Origin: Flavobacterium sp. ACN6
GTDB lineage: Bacteria > Bacteroidota > Bacteroidia > Flavobacteriales > Flavobacteriaceae
Length of the DNA: 64,000 nt
Direction of reading: 5' to 3'
NCBI RefSeq assembly: GCF_002304005.1
Contig: NZ_MRCQ01000011.1
Span: forward strand, 1 to 64,000
Under the pieces are notes generated by a model. The model worked only from the letters and a program-made list of their open reading frames with translations, was not told where the DNA came from and did no database searches. A program made the position numbers and the translations under genes. Numbering within the stretch: position 1 is the first letter of the stretch; every line of letters begins with the position of its first letter. Positions 19,189-27,994 of the stretch are shown here, in pieces.

Positions 19189-19262
19189 CTAAAACGTTTT
19201 AGTTATATCGCAAGGTAATCGATAACATTTTATATTACGTAATAAAAAAAAATGTATTTTTG
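19189..19262 (+). promoter_or_regulatory. lacI promoter with two operator-like palindromes
   Basis: TATTTTTG at 19255-19262 matches the -7 consensus TAnnTTTG. Upstream lie GGTAATCGATAACA (19214-19227), which matches the pectin operator at 12 of 14 positions, and a separate perfect palindrome CTAAAACGTTTTAG (19189-19202) with the central CG typical of LacI-family sites. The arrangement suggests autoregulation. A TTG at 19260 overlaps the -7 element and cannot sensibly be the start codon. Confidence 0.65.
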
Positions 19263-19292
19263 TCTAAAAATAATCCGAAAACTTTTTTTTCA

Positions 19293-20321
19293 ATGAGTGA
19301 AAAAGTAACTATTTATGATATTGCTGAAAAACTAAATATCACGGCTGCCACCGTTTCTAGAGCATTGAACAACAATCCTAAAATTAAGGAGGCCACACGT
19401 GAATTAGTTATTAAAACTGCGGCGGCAATGAACTATAAACAAAATAAACTGGCGCTGGCTTTAAAGAGCGGCCGAAGTAATAATATTGGAGTTATCGTTC
19501 CGCGTATTGACAGCAATTTCTTCGCCTCTGTAATTAGAGGTATCGAAGAAGAACTTTATCCTCATGGCTATCAAGTTATTATCTGCCAGACACATGAAAG
19601 TATTAAGCGAGAAAACGAAAATCTCCATACGCTTATAGATGCACAGGTTGACGGAATTATGATGTCTGTTACTGGTGTTTCTGATGAAAACGACAGCGCT
19701 TTCAGAAATGTATTAGAAAAAAATGTACCGCTGATATTTTTCGATAGAAGTAAACATATTGACGGCGTAAGTTCTGTCACTATCAATGACTTTAAAGGAG
19801 GTTATTTAGCTACCAAACATTTAATAGATGAAGGCTGCAGAAATATTGCCCACTTTTCTGGAGATCAATCATTAGACATCTTTAAAAACCGTTTTTTAGG
19901 ATACAAACAAGCTTTATTAGACAACGGAATTTCTTTTAATGAAGAATACGTTATCTACACTAAAAGTAGCGTAGACGCTGGAAAGGAATCTGTTGACAAA
20001 CTTTTAAAGTTAGAAACTCCTCCTGATGCGCTATTTTCTTCAAGTGATTTTGCTGCTTTGGGCGCAATTCAGGAATTAAAAGAGCGAAATATTAGTATTC
20101 CAAATGAGTTTTGTGTAGCGGGTTTCAGTAACGAACCTTTTACTAAATTCATGGAATTATCAATCACTTCTGTTGATCAGTCGCCATTAGAAATGGGAAG
20201 AATGTCTGCTCGTGTTTTCCTAGAACAAGTAGACAAAACAGACACTATCAAAATCGAAAAAAAGGTAGTTCTTGCACCAGAATTACACATTCGTAAATCT
20301 TCTACAAGAACTAATTTTTAA
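19293..20321 (+). CDS. LacI-family transcriptional regulator of pectin/hexuronate genes
   Basis: Starting at the ATG at 19293 the protein has 342 residues. The N-terminal LacI helix-turn-helix is VTIYDIAEKLNITAATVSRAL, followed by the hinge region and a periplasmic-binding-protein-like effector domain beginning SNNIGVIVPRID. It lies between, and points away from, the GH28-susCD operon, and the hexuronate genes lie on its other side. The conserved TGTAATCGATTRCA palindromes at three promoters of those operons make it their likely repressor. The effector is unknown; KDG, galacturonate or an unsaturated uronate derivative are candidates from comparable uronate regulators. Confidence 0.92.
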   Translation: MSEKVTIYDIAEKLNITAATVSRALNNNPKIKEATRELVIKTAAAMNYKQNKLALALKSGRSNNIGVIVPRIDSNFFASVIRGIEEELYPHGYQVIICQTHESIKRENENLHTLIDAQVDGIMMSVTGVSDENDSAFRNVLEKNVPLIFFDRSKHIDGVSSVTINDFKGGYLATKHLIDEGCRNIAHFSGDQSLDIFKNRFLGYKQALLDNGISFNEEYVIYTKSSVDAGKESVDKLLKLETPPDALFSSSDFAALGAIQELKERNISIPNEFCVAGFSNEPFTKFMELSITSVDQSPLEMGRMSARVFLEQVDKTDTIKIEKKVVLAPELHIRKSSTRTNF

Positions 20322-20349
20322 TTTTTTTTCATATAAATTATATAACAGA

Positions 20350-20374
20350 CTATCTCAAAAGGATAGCTTTTTTT
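20350..20374 (+). terminator. Terminator after lacI
   Basis: CTATC (20350-20354) pairs with GATAG (20362-20366), extendable by one wobble pair, and is followed by a run of seven T after one C. It lies 29 bp behind the lacI stop. The stem is short, so efficiency may be moderate. Confidence 0.6.
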
Positions 20375-20378
20375 GTAA

Positions 20379-20545
20379 GCTTCATCGAAGCGAAATATTT
20401 ATAGCAAAAGATAAGTAATTTCAACATAAAGCTCTAGAGGAGCGACATATTTTTTCTGCAAACTAAATATATGTCGCTCCTCCGGCAGCTTTATGTTGTT
20501 TGTCTTATTATAATTCTATAAATATTTTGCTCCGCTGGAGCTTTC
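20379..20545. repeat. Composite nested-palindrome element
   Basis: Outer arms CGAAATATTTATAG (about 20390-20403) and CTATAAATATTTTG (about 20516-20529) flank an inner inverted repeat at 20422-20498. The inner arms begin CAACATAAAGCT and end AGCTTTATGTTG, and contain GGAGCGACATAT/ATATGTCGCTCC. No ORF. A related composite lies at 60364-60537. With 20322-20378 and the terminators on both sides it fills the gap between lacI and uxaA. Confidence 0.8.
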
Positions 20546-20550
20546 TCTAG

Positions 20551-20593
20551 AAAAAAAAAAAAAAAAAAAAAGACGCACAAGTACTGTACGTCT
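20551..20593 (-). terminator. Terminator of the hexuronate operon with a 21-nt T tract
   Basis: On the minus strand AGACGTAC (20593-20586) pairs with GTGCGTCT (20578-20571), one wobble pair. It is followed by an uninterrupted homopolymer tract that appears as A at 20551-20571 on the plus strand. It lies about 50 bp downstream of the uxaA stop. The homopolymer is unusually long for an intrinsic terminator. Confidence 0.8.
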
Positions 20594-20644
20594 TCTATAT
20601 AAACCTTTGCCACTTTGCCCCTTAGAACCTTAGTGCCTAAAAAA

Positions 20645-22267
20645 TTAAAGTGAAACCCCTCTTTTCCAAGGAATAAAATCGTTTTGATTTAAAACTGCTG
20701 CTTTTGTCTTAATGGTACCGCTGGCAACATTAATAATAAATTCAAGCATTTCATCAGCCATTTCGTCAATTGATTTTTCACCAGTGATAATGCCGCCCGT
20801 GTCAATATCTATAATGTCAGACATTTTGTTTGCTAGCTGAGTATTTGATGAGATCTTTACAACCGGCGCAATTGGGTTTCCTGTCGGCGTTCCTAAACCT
20901 GTTGTAAACAATACCATATTTGCTCCAGAACCCACCATTGCAGTGGTGCATTCTACATCATTTCCTGGCGTACATAACAATGTAAAGCCTGGCTCATTAA
21001 TATATTCTCCATAATCGAAAACACCTGTAATTGGCGATGTTCCACCTTTTTTAGCAGCACCAGCCGATTTCATTGCATCTGTAATCAAACCGTCTTTAAT
21101 GTTACCTGGAGAAGGATTCATATCAAATCCTGAACCTGCATCAACAACTGTTTTTTCGTACCATTGCATTAAGTCTAAGAAACGTTTTCCATCCTTATCA
21201 TCTATACAACGATTTACTAATTCCTGTTCTACTCCACATAATTCAGGAAATTCAGAAAGAATTGTAGTTCCTCCCAAAGCAACTAAATGATCAGATAACA
21301 CACCCAATGTAGGGTTTGCAGAAATTCCAGAGAATCCGTCAGATCCACCACACTCTAAACCAATTCTTAGTTTAGACAATGGAGCTGGTTCTCTTTTAAT
21401 TTCGTTTGCTTTTTTAATTGCTTCGAAAGTATCTTTTACAACACTGCTCAGCATAGTTTCGATTGTTCCAATAGACTGCTGATCGTAAATCAAAACAGGT
21501 TTTTTACTGTTCGGATTAATAGCATCTAAAGCATCTTTGAAAATCTGAATCTGTAAGTTCTGACATCCTAAACTCAAAACTGTTGCTCCAGCAACGTTTG
21601 GATTGTTTACGTAACCAGCCAAAAGTTTAGCCAAACTGTGCGAATCCTGACGAATTCCACCACAGCCTCCCTGGTGTGTAATAAATTTAACTTCAATATT
21701 ATTGAATAAATTAGCATCGTTTGAAGCTTCTTGATTTCCTGCTCCTCCCGTTTCTGATTTCACTAAAGAACGCAGCAACAATTGATAGTCGTTTTCTTTA
21801 GGTTTCATCAATTCCTTCTCAAAAATATCTTTTAAGATTTCGATGTTTCTGTTTTCACAAAAAACTAATGGAAAAAATAACCAAACATTTTCTGTTCCCA
21901 CCTGTCCATCTTCTCTATGATAGCCCTGCCACGTTCTGTCTTTCCATTTGTCCACATTTGGAGCATTCCAGCCAATAGTTTCTGTTTTACCAGTAACTTT
22001 ATCACTTTCGTGTTTTACGTTCAAAGTAGAAAGCAATCCTCCTTTTTCGATTCTTGCACTCGCTTTACCAACCAAAACACCATACATAATGATTCTGTCT
22101 CCTACATTAAAAGGAACCATTGCAATCTTATGTTTCATTTTTACATCAGACTCAACAGTAATTGATTCTCCTTCAAAATCAATTACTTCGCCTGCTGTAA
22201 GATTTACCAAAGCCACCGCTACGTTATCAGTAGGATTAACTTTTATTAATTTTTTCTGCGTTGCCAT
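20645..22267 (-). CDS. uxaA: Altronate dehydratase
   Basis: The 540-residue protein has the two-part UxaA architecture. An N-terminal SAF domain (residues of about 5-95, NVAVALVNLTAGEVIDFEG) is followed by the large C-terminal D-galactarate/altronate dehydratase domain with GYHREDGQVGTEN, HQGGCGGIRQDS, LGLGCQN-like LSLGCQN and ECGGSDGFSG. It dehydrates D-altronate to 2-keto-3-deoxygluconate (KDG), a metal-dependent cytosolic step. It is the last gene before a strong terminator and lies 39 bp behind uxaB, so the two are probably co-transcribed. Confidence 0.95.
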   Translation of the reverse strand: MATQKKLIKVNPTDNVAVALVNLTAGEVIDFEGESITVESDVKMKHKIAMVPFNVGDRIIMYGVLVGKASARIEKGGLLSTLNVKHESDKVTGKTETIGWNAPNVDKWKDRTWQGYHREDGQVGTENVWLFFPLVFCENRNIEILKDIFEKELMKPKENDYQLLLRSLVKSETGGAGNQEASNDANLFNNIEVKFITHQGGCGGIRQDSHSLAKLLAGYVNNPNVAGATVLSLGCQNLQIQIFKDALDAINPNSKKPVLIYDQQSIGTIETMLSSVVKDTFEAIKKANEIKREPAPLSKLRIGLECGGSDGFSGISANPTLGVLSDHLVALGGTTILSEFPELCGVEQELVNRCIDDKDGKRFLDLMQWYEKTVVDAGSGFDMNPSPGNIKDGLITDAMKSAGAAKKGGTSPITGVFDYGEYINEPGFTLLCTPGNDVECTTAMVGSGANMVLFTTGLGTPTGNPIAPVVKISSNTQLANKMSDIIDIDTGGIITGEKSIDEMADEMLEFIINVASGTIKTKAAVLNQNDFIPWKRGVSL

Positions 22268-22306
22268 AATTAACCTTTGTTCTTTGTTCTTTTTATGTGT
22301 TTTTTT

Positions 22307-23752
22307 TTATTTTATTCTTTCTTGAAACTTAGCAAAGCCAGCTTCAATACCATTTGCATCTATTTCTTCTAATGCAATTGTAATTGCTTTTGTCAATCCA
22401 GGGATTTCTGTTAAATCTTCATCCCAGAAACTTTTATTCTGTAATGTTAAACGAGCAATTTTTTCGTAATCATCAGATTTCCAAAGTCCGGTAAAGAATG
22501 TTGTAATATCTTCACCATCTTTAACTGGTAAACTTTGACCATTCCACGCTCCTTTGTAGAAACGAATTAAACTCGCTAATGAAAAAGTCAAATTAACAGG
22601 CAATTTTTTGTTAGCCTTATAATATCCTAATAAACTAGGTAAAACTCTTACTTTGAATTTCGATACAGAGTTTAATGCAATATCAGCAAGTGCGTGTTTG
22701 ATAAATGGATTTTTAAATCGGTCCATTACTTCCTCAGAATAGGCCGTAATTTCATTTTTGTCCATATCAAGAGTTTCACTTATTTCACTAATAACGCTAT
22801 TTACAAATTTTCCCGTAAAATCTCCGTTAACAGTTTCCATTACTAATTTATTACCATGCAAAAGTGAAAAAGGAACCATTGCCGTGTGCGCACCATTTAA
22901 AATACGAACTTTAATCATTTTAAAAGGACGTATATCATCAACGATTTTTACATTCAAATCTGTCTTATGAAAAGGCAATTTTGCTTTTAAATCATCTCCA
23001 CCTTCAATAGCCCAAAGGAAAAAAGGTTCAGCGGCAACAATTAAATTGTCCTCATAATCCAATTTATTATTGTATTCTTCAATTTCAGCTCTTGGATATC
23101 CAGGAACAATTCTGTCAACCAAAGTACTATGATATGTGCAAGCATCTGATACCCAAGTTTTAAATGCATCTTCTAACTTCCATAAATCGACATATTGTAA
23201 AATATATTTTTTAAGCGTCTCAGAGTTATAATCAATTAATTCACAAGGAATGATTGTTACTGCTTTAGAAGCATCTCCATTAAAATGTTTGAATCTTTCA
23301 TATAATAAAACAGTCAGCTTTGCAGGAAACGAAACTGGCGGCTGCATGTCTGGAGTATCACTTTCAATAAATTCAATTCCAGCTTCTGTAGTATTAGAAA
23401 CAATAAACTGAAGTTGTTCTTCTTTGGCTAAAGCCAAATAATTTACAAATTCAGTATAAGGGTTTATAGTTTTTACAATATTAGAAATTAGCTCAATATC
23501 TTGTATCTTTTCACCTTTTTTAATTCCGTTCATAAACAAGGTATAAAGACCATCTTGGTCATTAATCATATTTACCATACCGTCTTTCAAAGGTTGAACT
23601 ATTGCAATACCGGCATTAAAATCAACTTCTTTATTTAGTTTGTCAAAAGCATAATCAACAAAGGCTCTTAAAAAGTTACCTTCTCCAAACTGAACCACCT
23701 TAATTGGCTGCAACTTTTCTAATCCTGTATTTACTCTATTTAATTTTTTCAT
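22307..23752 (-). CDS. uxaB: Tagaturonate reductase (altronate oxidoreductase)
   Basis: The 481-residue protein belongs to the mannitol dehydrogenase/UxaB family. VVQFGEGNFLRAFVDYAFD near residue 20 is the nucleotide-binding start. PFHKTDLNVKIVDDIRPFKMIKVRILNGAHTA near residue 265 carries the family's catalytic Lys/Asn-His region. It reduces D-tagaturonate, made by UxaC, to D-altronate with NADH. A 218-bp gap separates it from kdgA upstream. I saw no clear promoter or operator in that gap, so read-through from kdgA or an unrecognised promoter are both possible. Confidence 0.95.
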   Translation of the reverse strand: MKKLNRVNTGLEKLQPIKVVQFGEGNFLRAFVDYAFDKLNKEVDFNAGIAIVQPLKDGMVNMINDQDGLYTLFMNGIKKGEKIQDIELISNIVKTINPYTEFVNYLALAKEEQLQFIVSNTTEAGIEFIESDTPDMQPPVSFPAKLTVLLYERFKHFNGDASKAVTIIPCELIDYNSETLKKYILQYVDLWKLEDAFKTWVSDACTYHSTLVDRIVPGYPRAEIEEYNNKLDYEDNLIVAAEPFFLWAIEGGDDLKAKLPFHKTDLNVKIVDDIRPFKMIKVRILNGAHTAMVPFSLLHGNKLVMETVNGDFTGKFVNSVISEISETLDMDKNEITAYSEEVMDRFKNPFIKHALADIALNSVSKFKVRVLPSLLGYYKANKKLPVNLTFSLASLIRFYKGAWNGQSLPVKDGEDITTFFTGLWKSDDYEKIARLTLQNKSFWDEDLTEIPGLTKAITIALEEIDANGIEAGFAKFQERIK

Positions 23753-23970
23753 TTTAAATTTTCTTTAATGCGTTATAAATAACCATCTATAAACCTTATT
23801 TCTTTATTTCTGCCTTTTAAATTGCAAATGAAACATTACACCCGATTAGCAAAATAAAACCTGCTGTGAGGAATGGCAGACTAAATTTTTCAAGCGTAAT
23901 GTTCAATTACAATCTCTAAAAATCTAAAAAAAACTTATAAAATAAGGAGTTGGCATGATTACCCCTTAAT

Positions 23971-24639
23971 CTATTTTCTAATCTCTTTTATAATATCAAG
24001 AACCTGGCTGACTTTTGCAGTCAAACCGTCGAAATCTTTATTGTCTAATATATCTTTTGAAATCAATTGTGAGCCTAAACCAACACAAGTCGCTCCTGCA
24101 TTGAGCCATGAACTCAAACTTTCTACAGTTGGATAAACACCGCCTGTAGGCATAATGTTAGTCCACGGGCAAGGTCCTTTTATGGCTTTGATAAACTCTG
24201 GTCCGTAAATATCTGCTGGAAATAATTTTACAATTTCACAGCCTAATTCTTCAGCTCTTGCAATTTCTGTCAACGTACCGCAGCCTGGCGACCACAATAC
24301 TTTTCTTCGGTTACAAGCTATAGCTATATCTTCTCTAAAAACTGGCGTAACTATAAAATTGGCTCCCAAACTCATGTATAATGAAGCCGAAGCAGCATCT
24401 GTAATAGATCCAACTCCTAAAATCATTCCTGGTAATTCAGCTAAAGCATATTTGTTTAATGCTCCAAAAACTTCGTGTGCAAAATCACCTCTGCTGGTAA
24501 ATTCCATTAATCTGGAACCTCCATCGTAACATGCTTTTAAAACTTTTTTACTCAGCTCGATATCAGAATGAAAAAACAACGGAACCATACCGTTTTCTTT
24601 CATTTGCGAAGCGACTTCTATTCTTGAATATTTTGCCAT
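23971..24639 (-). CDS. kdgA: 2-dehydro-3-deoxy-phosphogluconate (KDPG) aldolase
   Basis: The 222-residue class I aldolase has the catalytic Glu region LMEFTSRGD near residue 42, the phosphate/substrate block GVGSITDA, the Schiff-base Lys in KLFPADIYGP near residue 138 and the IMPTGGVYPT block. It splits KDPG to pyruvate and glyceraldehyde-3-phosphate, the final step of the pathway in this window. The family also accepts 4-hydroxy-2-oxoglutarate. It follows kdgK by 10 bp. Confidence 0.94.
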   Translation of the reverse strand: MAKYSRIEVASQMKENGMVPLFFHSDIELSKKVLKACYDGGSRLMEFTSRGDFAHEVFGALNKYALAELPGMILGVGSITDAASASLYMSLGANFIVTPVFREDIAIACNRRKVLWSPGCGTLTEIARAEELGCEIVKLFPADIYGPEFIKAIKGPCPWTNIMPTGGVYPTVESLSSWLNAGATCVGLGSQLISKDILDNKDFDGLTAKVSQVLDIIKEIRK

Positions 24640-24649
24640 TTTTATTTTA

Positions 24650-25672
24650 TTATCTTGATACTAATGCAGAACCATCACCATCAATCATATTTTCAACTTC
24701 TTTTAATGTAACCAAGTTGTAATCGCCTGCAATGGTATGTTTTAAGCAACATGCTGCAACTGCAAAATCCAACGCTCTTTGGTTGTTATTTTGATATTCT
24801 AATAAACCATAAATTAATCCGCCCATAAAGGCATCACCACTACCAACGCGGTCTACAACTGGTGTAACTTCTTTAACGGCCGCGCTGTAAATTGCTTTTC
24901 CGTCAAATAAAATACCGCCGATTCTCTGGTGTGAAGCACTAACAGAATAACGAAGTGTCGTAGCAGCAATTTTCAGATTTGGAATCAATTCGAACAATTT
25001 TGTGTATAAAGCTGGAAGCGATTTCTCGTCTTGATAATTTGGATTTACCTTCGGAATTCCAAGCATAAAATAAGCTGTATCGATATCTCCTAAAATAACA
25101 TTACTGTATTTCAGCATTTCCGGCATTACTTCGCTTGGTGTTTTTCCGTACTGCCACAGTTTTGATCTATAATTTAAGTCGCAAGAAATTTTAATTCCAA
25201 GTTTGTGAGCTGTTTTAATTGCCTCTAAACAAGCTTCAGCAGCACTTTGAGAAATAGCCGGTGTAATACCGCTCCAGTGAAACCATTCAGCTCCTTCTAA
25301 AACTTTTTCCCAGTCAACCTGACCTTTTTCTATAGTTGACATTGCGCTGTGAGCACGATCGTAAACAACATTACTGCCGCGAGTTCCCGCTCCAGTTTCT
25401 AGAAAATAGATTCCTAAACGTTCGCCTCCGTAAACAATGTTTTTAGATTCTACATTCATTTTTCGGATTTCTCTTAATGCAGAAACACCAATTTCATTTT
25501 CTGGTAATCTGGTAACAAATTCAGCATTTACACCGTAATTAGCCAACGAAACACAAACGTTAAATTCGCCGCCGCCATACGTAGCACCAAATGCTGTTGA
25601 CTGCGCAAACCTTAAATGTCTTTCTGTTGATAAACGAAGCATGATTTCTCCAAATGCAACTACTCTACTCAT
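24650..25672 (-). CDS. kdgK: 2-keto-3-deoxygluconate kinase (PfkB family)
   Basis: The 340-residue protein is a ribokinase/PfkB-type sugar kinase. VVAFGEIMLRLSTE opens the fold, GGGEFNVCVSLANYG is the substrate block, and DRVGSGDAFMGGLIYG near residue 280 is the PfkB signature 2 with the anion hole and catalytic Asp. Next to KDPG aldolase and the Uxa enzymes the substrate is almost certainly KDG, phosphorylated to KDPG. Upstream gap to uxaC is 98 bp and contains CTTTGCG-type short repeats. Confidence 0.93.
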   Translation of the reverse strand: MSRVVAFGEIMLRLSTERHLRFAQSTAFGATYGGGEFNVCVSLANYGVNAEFVTRLPENEIGVSALREIRKMNVESKNIVYGGERLGIYFLETGAGTRGSNVVYDRAHSAMSTIEKGQVDWEKVLEGAEWFHWSGITPAISQSAAEACLEAIKTAHKLGIKISCDLNYRSKLWQYGKTPSEVMPEMLKYSNVILGDIDTAYFMLGIPKVNPNYQDEKSLPALYTKLFELIPNLKIAATTLRYSVSASHQRIGGILFDGKAIYSAAVKEVTPVVDRVGSGDAFMGGLIYGLLEYQNNNQRALDFAVAACCLKHTIAGDYNLVTLKEVENMIDGDGSALVSR

Positions 25673-25770
25673 ATTATATTTTTTTTGCCACAGATTACAA
25701 GGATTAACAAGGATTTAAAAACTTAGCGAACCTTGCGTAAATCTTTGCGAACTTTGCGGTTAACTTTTAA

Positions 25771-27174
25771 TTAAAATTTGAAATATTCTTTTGCATTGTT
25801 ATATGAAATGTCGGCAACTAATTTTCCGATCCATTCCATATCATTTGGAAGTTCACCGCGTTTGATTTCATCTCCTAAAAGATTACATAAAATACGTCTG
25901 AAATATTCGTGTCTGGGGAACGATAAGAAACTTCTTGAATCTGTCAGCATTCCAACAAAACAGCTGATTAATCCCATATTTGAAAGCGCATTTAACTGCT
26001 TTGTCATTCCATCTTTTTGATCTAAAAACCACCATCCTGAACCAAATTGAACTTTTCCACGAACACTTCCGTCATTGAAATTTCCAATCATAGTTGCCAT
26101 AACTTCGTTATCAGCTGGATTTAGGTTGTAGATAATTGTTTTTGTCAATTTATCTTTACTATCTAAAGCATTTAAAAAGTTTGATAATTTTTGAGCCTGC
26201 GGGTAATCTCCAATAGAATCCCATCCAGTATCAGGACCTAAAATTCTGTGCATACGAGCATTATTGTTACGCAATGCCCCTAAGTGAAACTGCTGTACCC
26301 ATCCAAATTCATGATACGTTTCTGTTAAGAATAATAAAACAGCACTTTGGAATTTTAAAGCTTCTTCTGGCGACAATATTCTATTTTCTCTTTTCTTTTT
26401 GAAGATTGCATTTACCTCAGATTCTGTAAATTCTTCAAAATAAATCTGATCTAAACCGTGATCACTTAATTTACATCCGTTTGCATTAAAATATTCAATT
26501 CTTTTTCTTAATGCCGTTTGCAAGTCAGCATAAGTATTAATTGCAACTCCGGACACATCCCCTAATGTGTCCAGATATGCATTATAACCATCATTAGAAA
26601 TTAAGATGGCTTTATCAGGTCTGAAAGCCGTACTCATTTTGATTCCAACTGAATTGTTCGCGAATTTCTGGTGAAACTCTAAACTGTCAATTGGATCTTC
26701 TGTAGTACAAACTAATTCAGCATTTACTTTTTTAAGAAGATTCTGTGTGCTGTAAGCTTGAGAATTTATTTTTTCAGAAGTTTCGATATAAATTTTCTCC
26801 GCTGATTTTTCATTTAGCAAATCATAAATATCAAAATAACGAGCTAATTCTAAATGTGTCCAGTGGTATAACGGATTACGCATCGTGTACGGAACTGTTT
26901 TTGCCCAGTTTAAGAACTTATCTTTATCTGAACCGTTTCCAGTCACAAACTGCTCGTTAATCCCTAATGTACGCATTGCACGCCATTTGTAGTGATCGCC
27001 GTTGATCCATACATTTGTTATATTATCAAAAATCTTATCTTCAGCAATAAACTGCGGATTAAGGTGATTATGGTAATCAATAATTGGCTGATTTTTAGAG
27101 TAGTTGTGGTATAACTCTTCAGCGTATTTATTTTCTAATAAAAAATTGTCATGTATGAATGTATTTGCGCTCAT
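25771..27174 (-). CDS. uxaC: Glucuronate/galacturonate isomerase
   Basis: The 467-residue protein matches UxaC across its length. IIDYHNHLNPQFIAEDK near residue 32 carries the metal-binding HxH, followed by the conserved WINGDHYKWRAMRTLGI. Further blocks are TTEDPIDSL, QFHLGALRNNN and the C-terminal SFLSFPRHEYFRR. It isomerises D-galacturonate to D-tagaturonate (and glucuronate to fructuronate), the first cytosolic step for saturated monomers. It lies 24 bp after the kduD stop-to-start interval in the same operon. Confidence 0.96.
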   Translation of the reverse strand: MSANTFIHDNFLLENKYAEELYHNYSKNQPIIDYHNHLNPQFIAEDKIFDNITNVWINGDHYKWRAMRTLGINEQFVTGNGSDKDKFLNWAKTVPYTMRNPLYHWTHLELARYFDIYDLLNEKSAEKIYIETSEKINSQAYSTQNLLKKVNAELVCTTEDPIDSLEFHQKFANNSVGIKMSTAFRPDKAILISNDGYNAYLDTLGDVSGVAINTYADLQTALRKRIEYFNANGCKLSDHGLDQIYFEEFTESEVNAIFKKKRENRILSPEEALKFQSAVLLFLTETYHEFGWVQQFHLGALRNNNARMHRILGPDTGWDSIGDYPQAQKLSNFLNALDSKDKLTKTIIYNLNPADNEVMATMIGNFNDGSVRGKVQFGSGWWFLDQKDGMTKQLNALSNMGLISCFVGMLTDSRSFLSFPRHEYFRRILCNLLGDEIKRGELPNDMEWIGKLVADISYNNAKEYFKF

Positions 27175-27198
27175 GTCTTTTAAAATATAATTTGAGAA

Positions 27199-27990
27199 TT
27201 ATTCTTCGTTTGAAGGTTTTCCAATTGTAGCAAGGATACCGCCGTCAACATATAAAATGTGACCGTTTACAAAATCACTCGCTTTGGAAGATAAAAATAT
27301 TGCTGCTCCGGCTAGATCGCTTGGATCTCCCCATTTTGCAGCAGGAGTTCTGCTGATGATAAAATCGTTAAACGGATGTCCGTCAACTCTAATTGGTTTT
27401 GTTTGTTCTGTAGCAAAATATCCAGGACCAATTCCGTTGATCTGAACATTGTACTTTGCCCATTCTGTCGCCATATTTTTAGTCAGCATTTTTAAACCGC
27501 CTTTTGCAGCAGCATAAGCAGAAACTGTACTACGGCCTAATTCGCTCATCATAGAGCAAATGTTGATTATTTTTCCTTGTCTTCTTTCAATCATTCCTTT
27601 TGCAACATGTTTAGAAACAATAAACGGACTTACTAAATCAATATCAACTACTTCTCTAAAATCTGCAACTTCCATATCCAAAAGCGGAATTCTTTTAATA
27701 ATTCCAGCATTGTTGATCAAGATATCGATTGGTCCTACTTCACTTTCAATTTTTGCAACAGCTGTTTTAACTTCCTGCTCATCTGTTACATTAAATTTGT
27801 AACCTACTGCATTGATTCCTTCACTTTTTAGCGCTGCTACAGCATCGTCAATTTTTTGCTGAGACGAATTTCCATTCACCACAATTGTTGCTCCAGCTTC
27901 ACCTAATCCTTTTGCCATTGCCATTCCCAGTCCGTGAGTACTTCCTGTAATAAGGGCAACCTTTCCTTGTATGTCAAATAAGTTTGTCAT
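27199..27990 (-). CDS. kduD: SDR dehydrogenase, probable KduD (2-deoxy-D-gluconate 3-dehydrogenase type)
   Basis: The 263-residue classical SDR has the NAD(P)-binding TGSTHGLG near residue 17, NNAG near residue 92, the catalytic Ser region ICSMMS and the YAAAK Tyr-Lys pair near residue 161. It starts 4 bp after the kduI stop, a spacing that implies translational coupling. In pectin catabolism KduD reduces the diketo product of KduI to KDG. The sequence also resembles gluconate 5-dehydrogenases, and context decides for KduD. Confidence 0.88.
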   Translation of the reverse strand: MTNLFDIQGKVALITGSTHGLGMAMAKGLGEAGATIVVNGNSSQQKIDDAVAALKSEGINAVGYKFNVTDEQEVKTAVAKIESEVGPIDILINNAGIIKRIPLLDMEVADFREVVDIDLVSPFIVSKHVAKGMIERRQGKIINICSMMSELGRSTVSAYAAAKGGLKMLTKNMATEWAKYNVQINGIGPGYFATEQTKPIRVDGHPFNDFIISRTPAAKWGDPSDLAGAAIFLSSKASDFVNGHILYVDGGILATIGKPSNEE

Positions 27991-27994
27991 TTTC

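Noticed and set aside
19260..19292. TTG start for lacI
   Set aside because: The TTG is part of the -7 element TATTTTTG, so transcription starts after it; the ATG at 19293 begins directly before the helix-turn-helix.
20379..20545. Insertion sequence
   Set aside because: Inverted arms exist but there is no transposase, and the nested hairpins fit a small palindromic repeat better.
27199..27990. Gluconate 5-dehydrogenase as the primary call
   Set aside because: The sequence alone would allow it, but coupling to kduI and the pectin context favour KduD.
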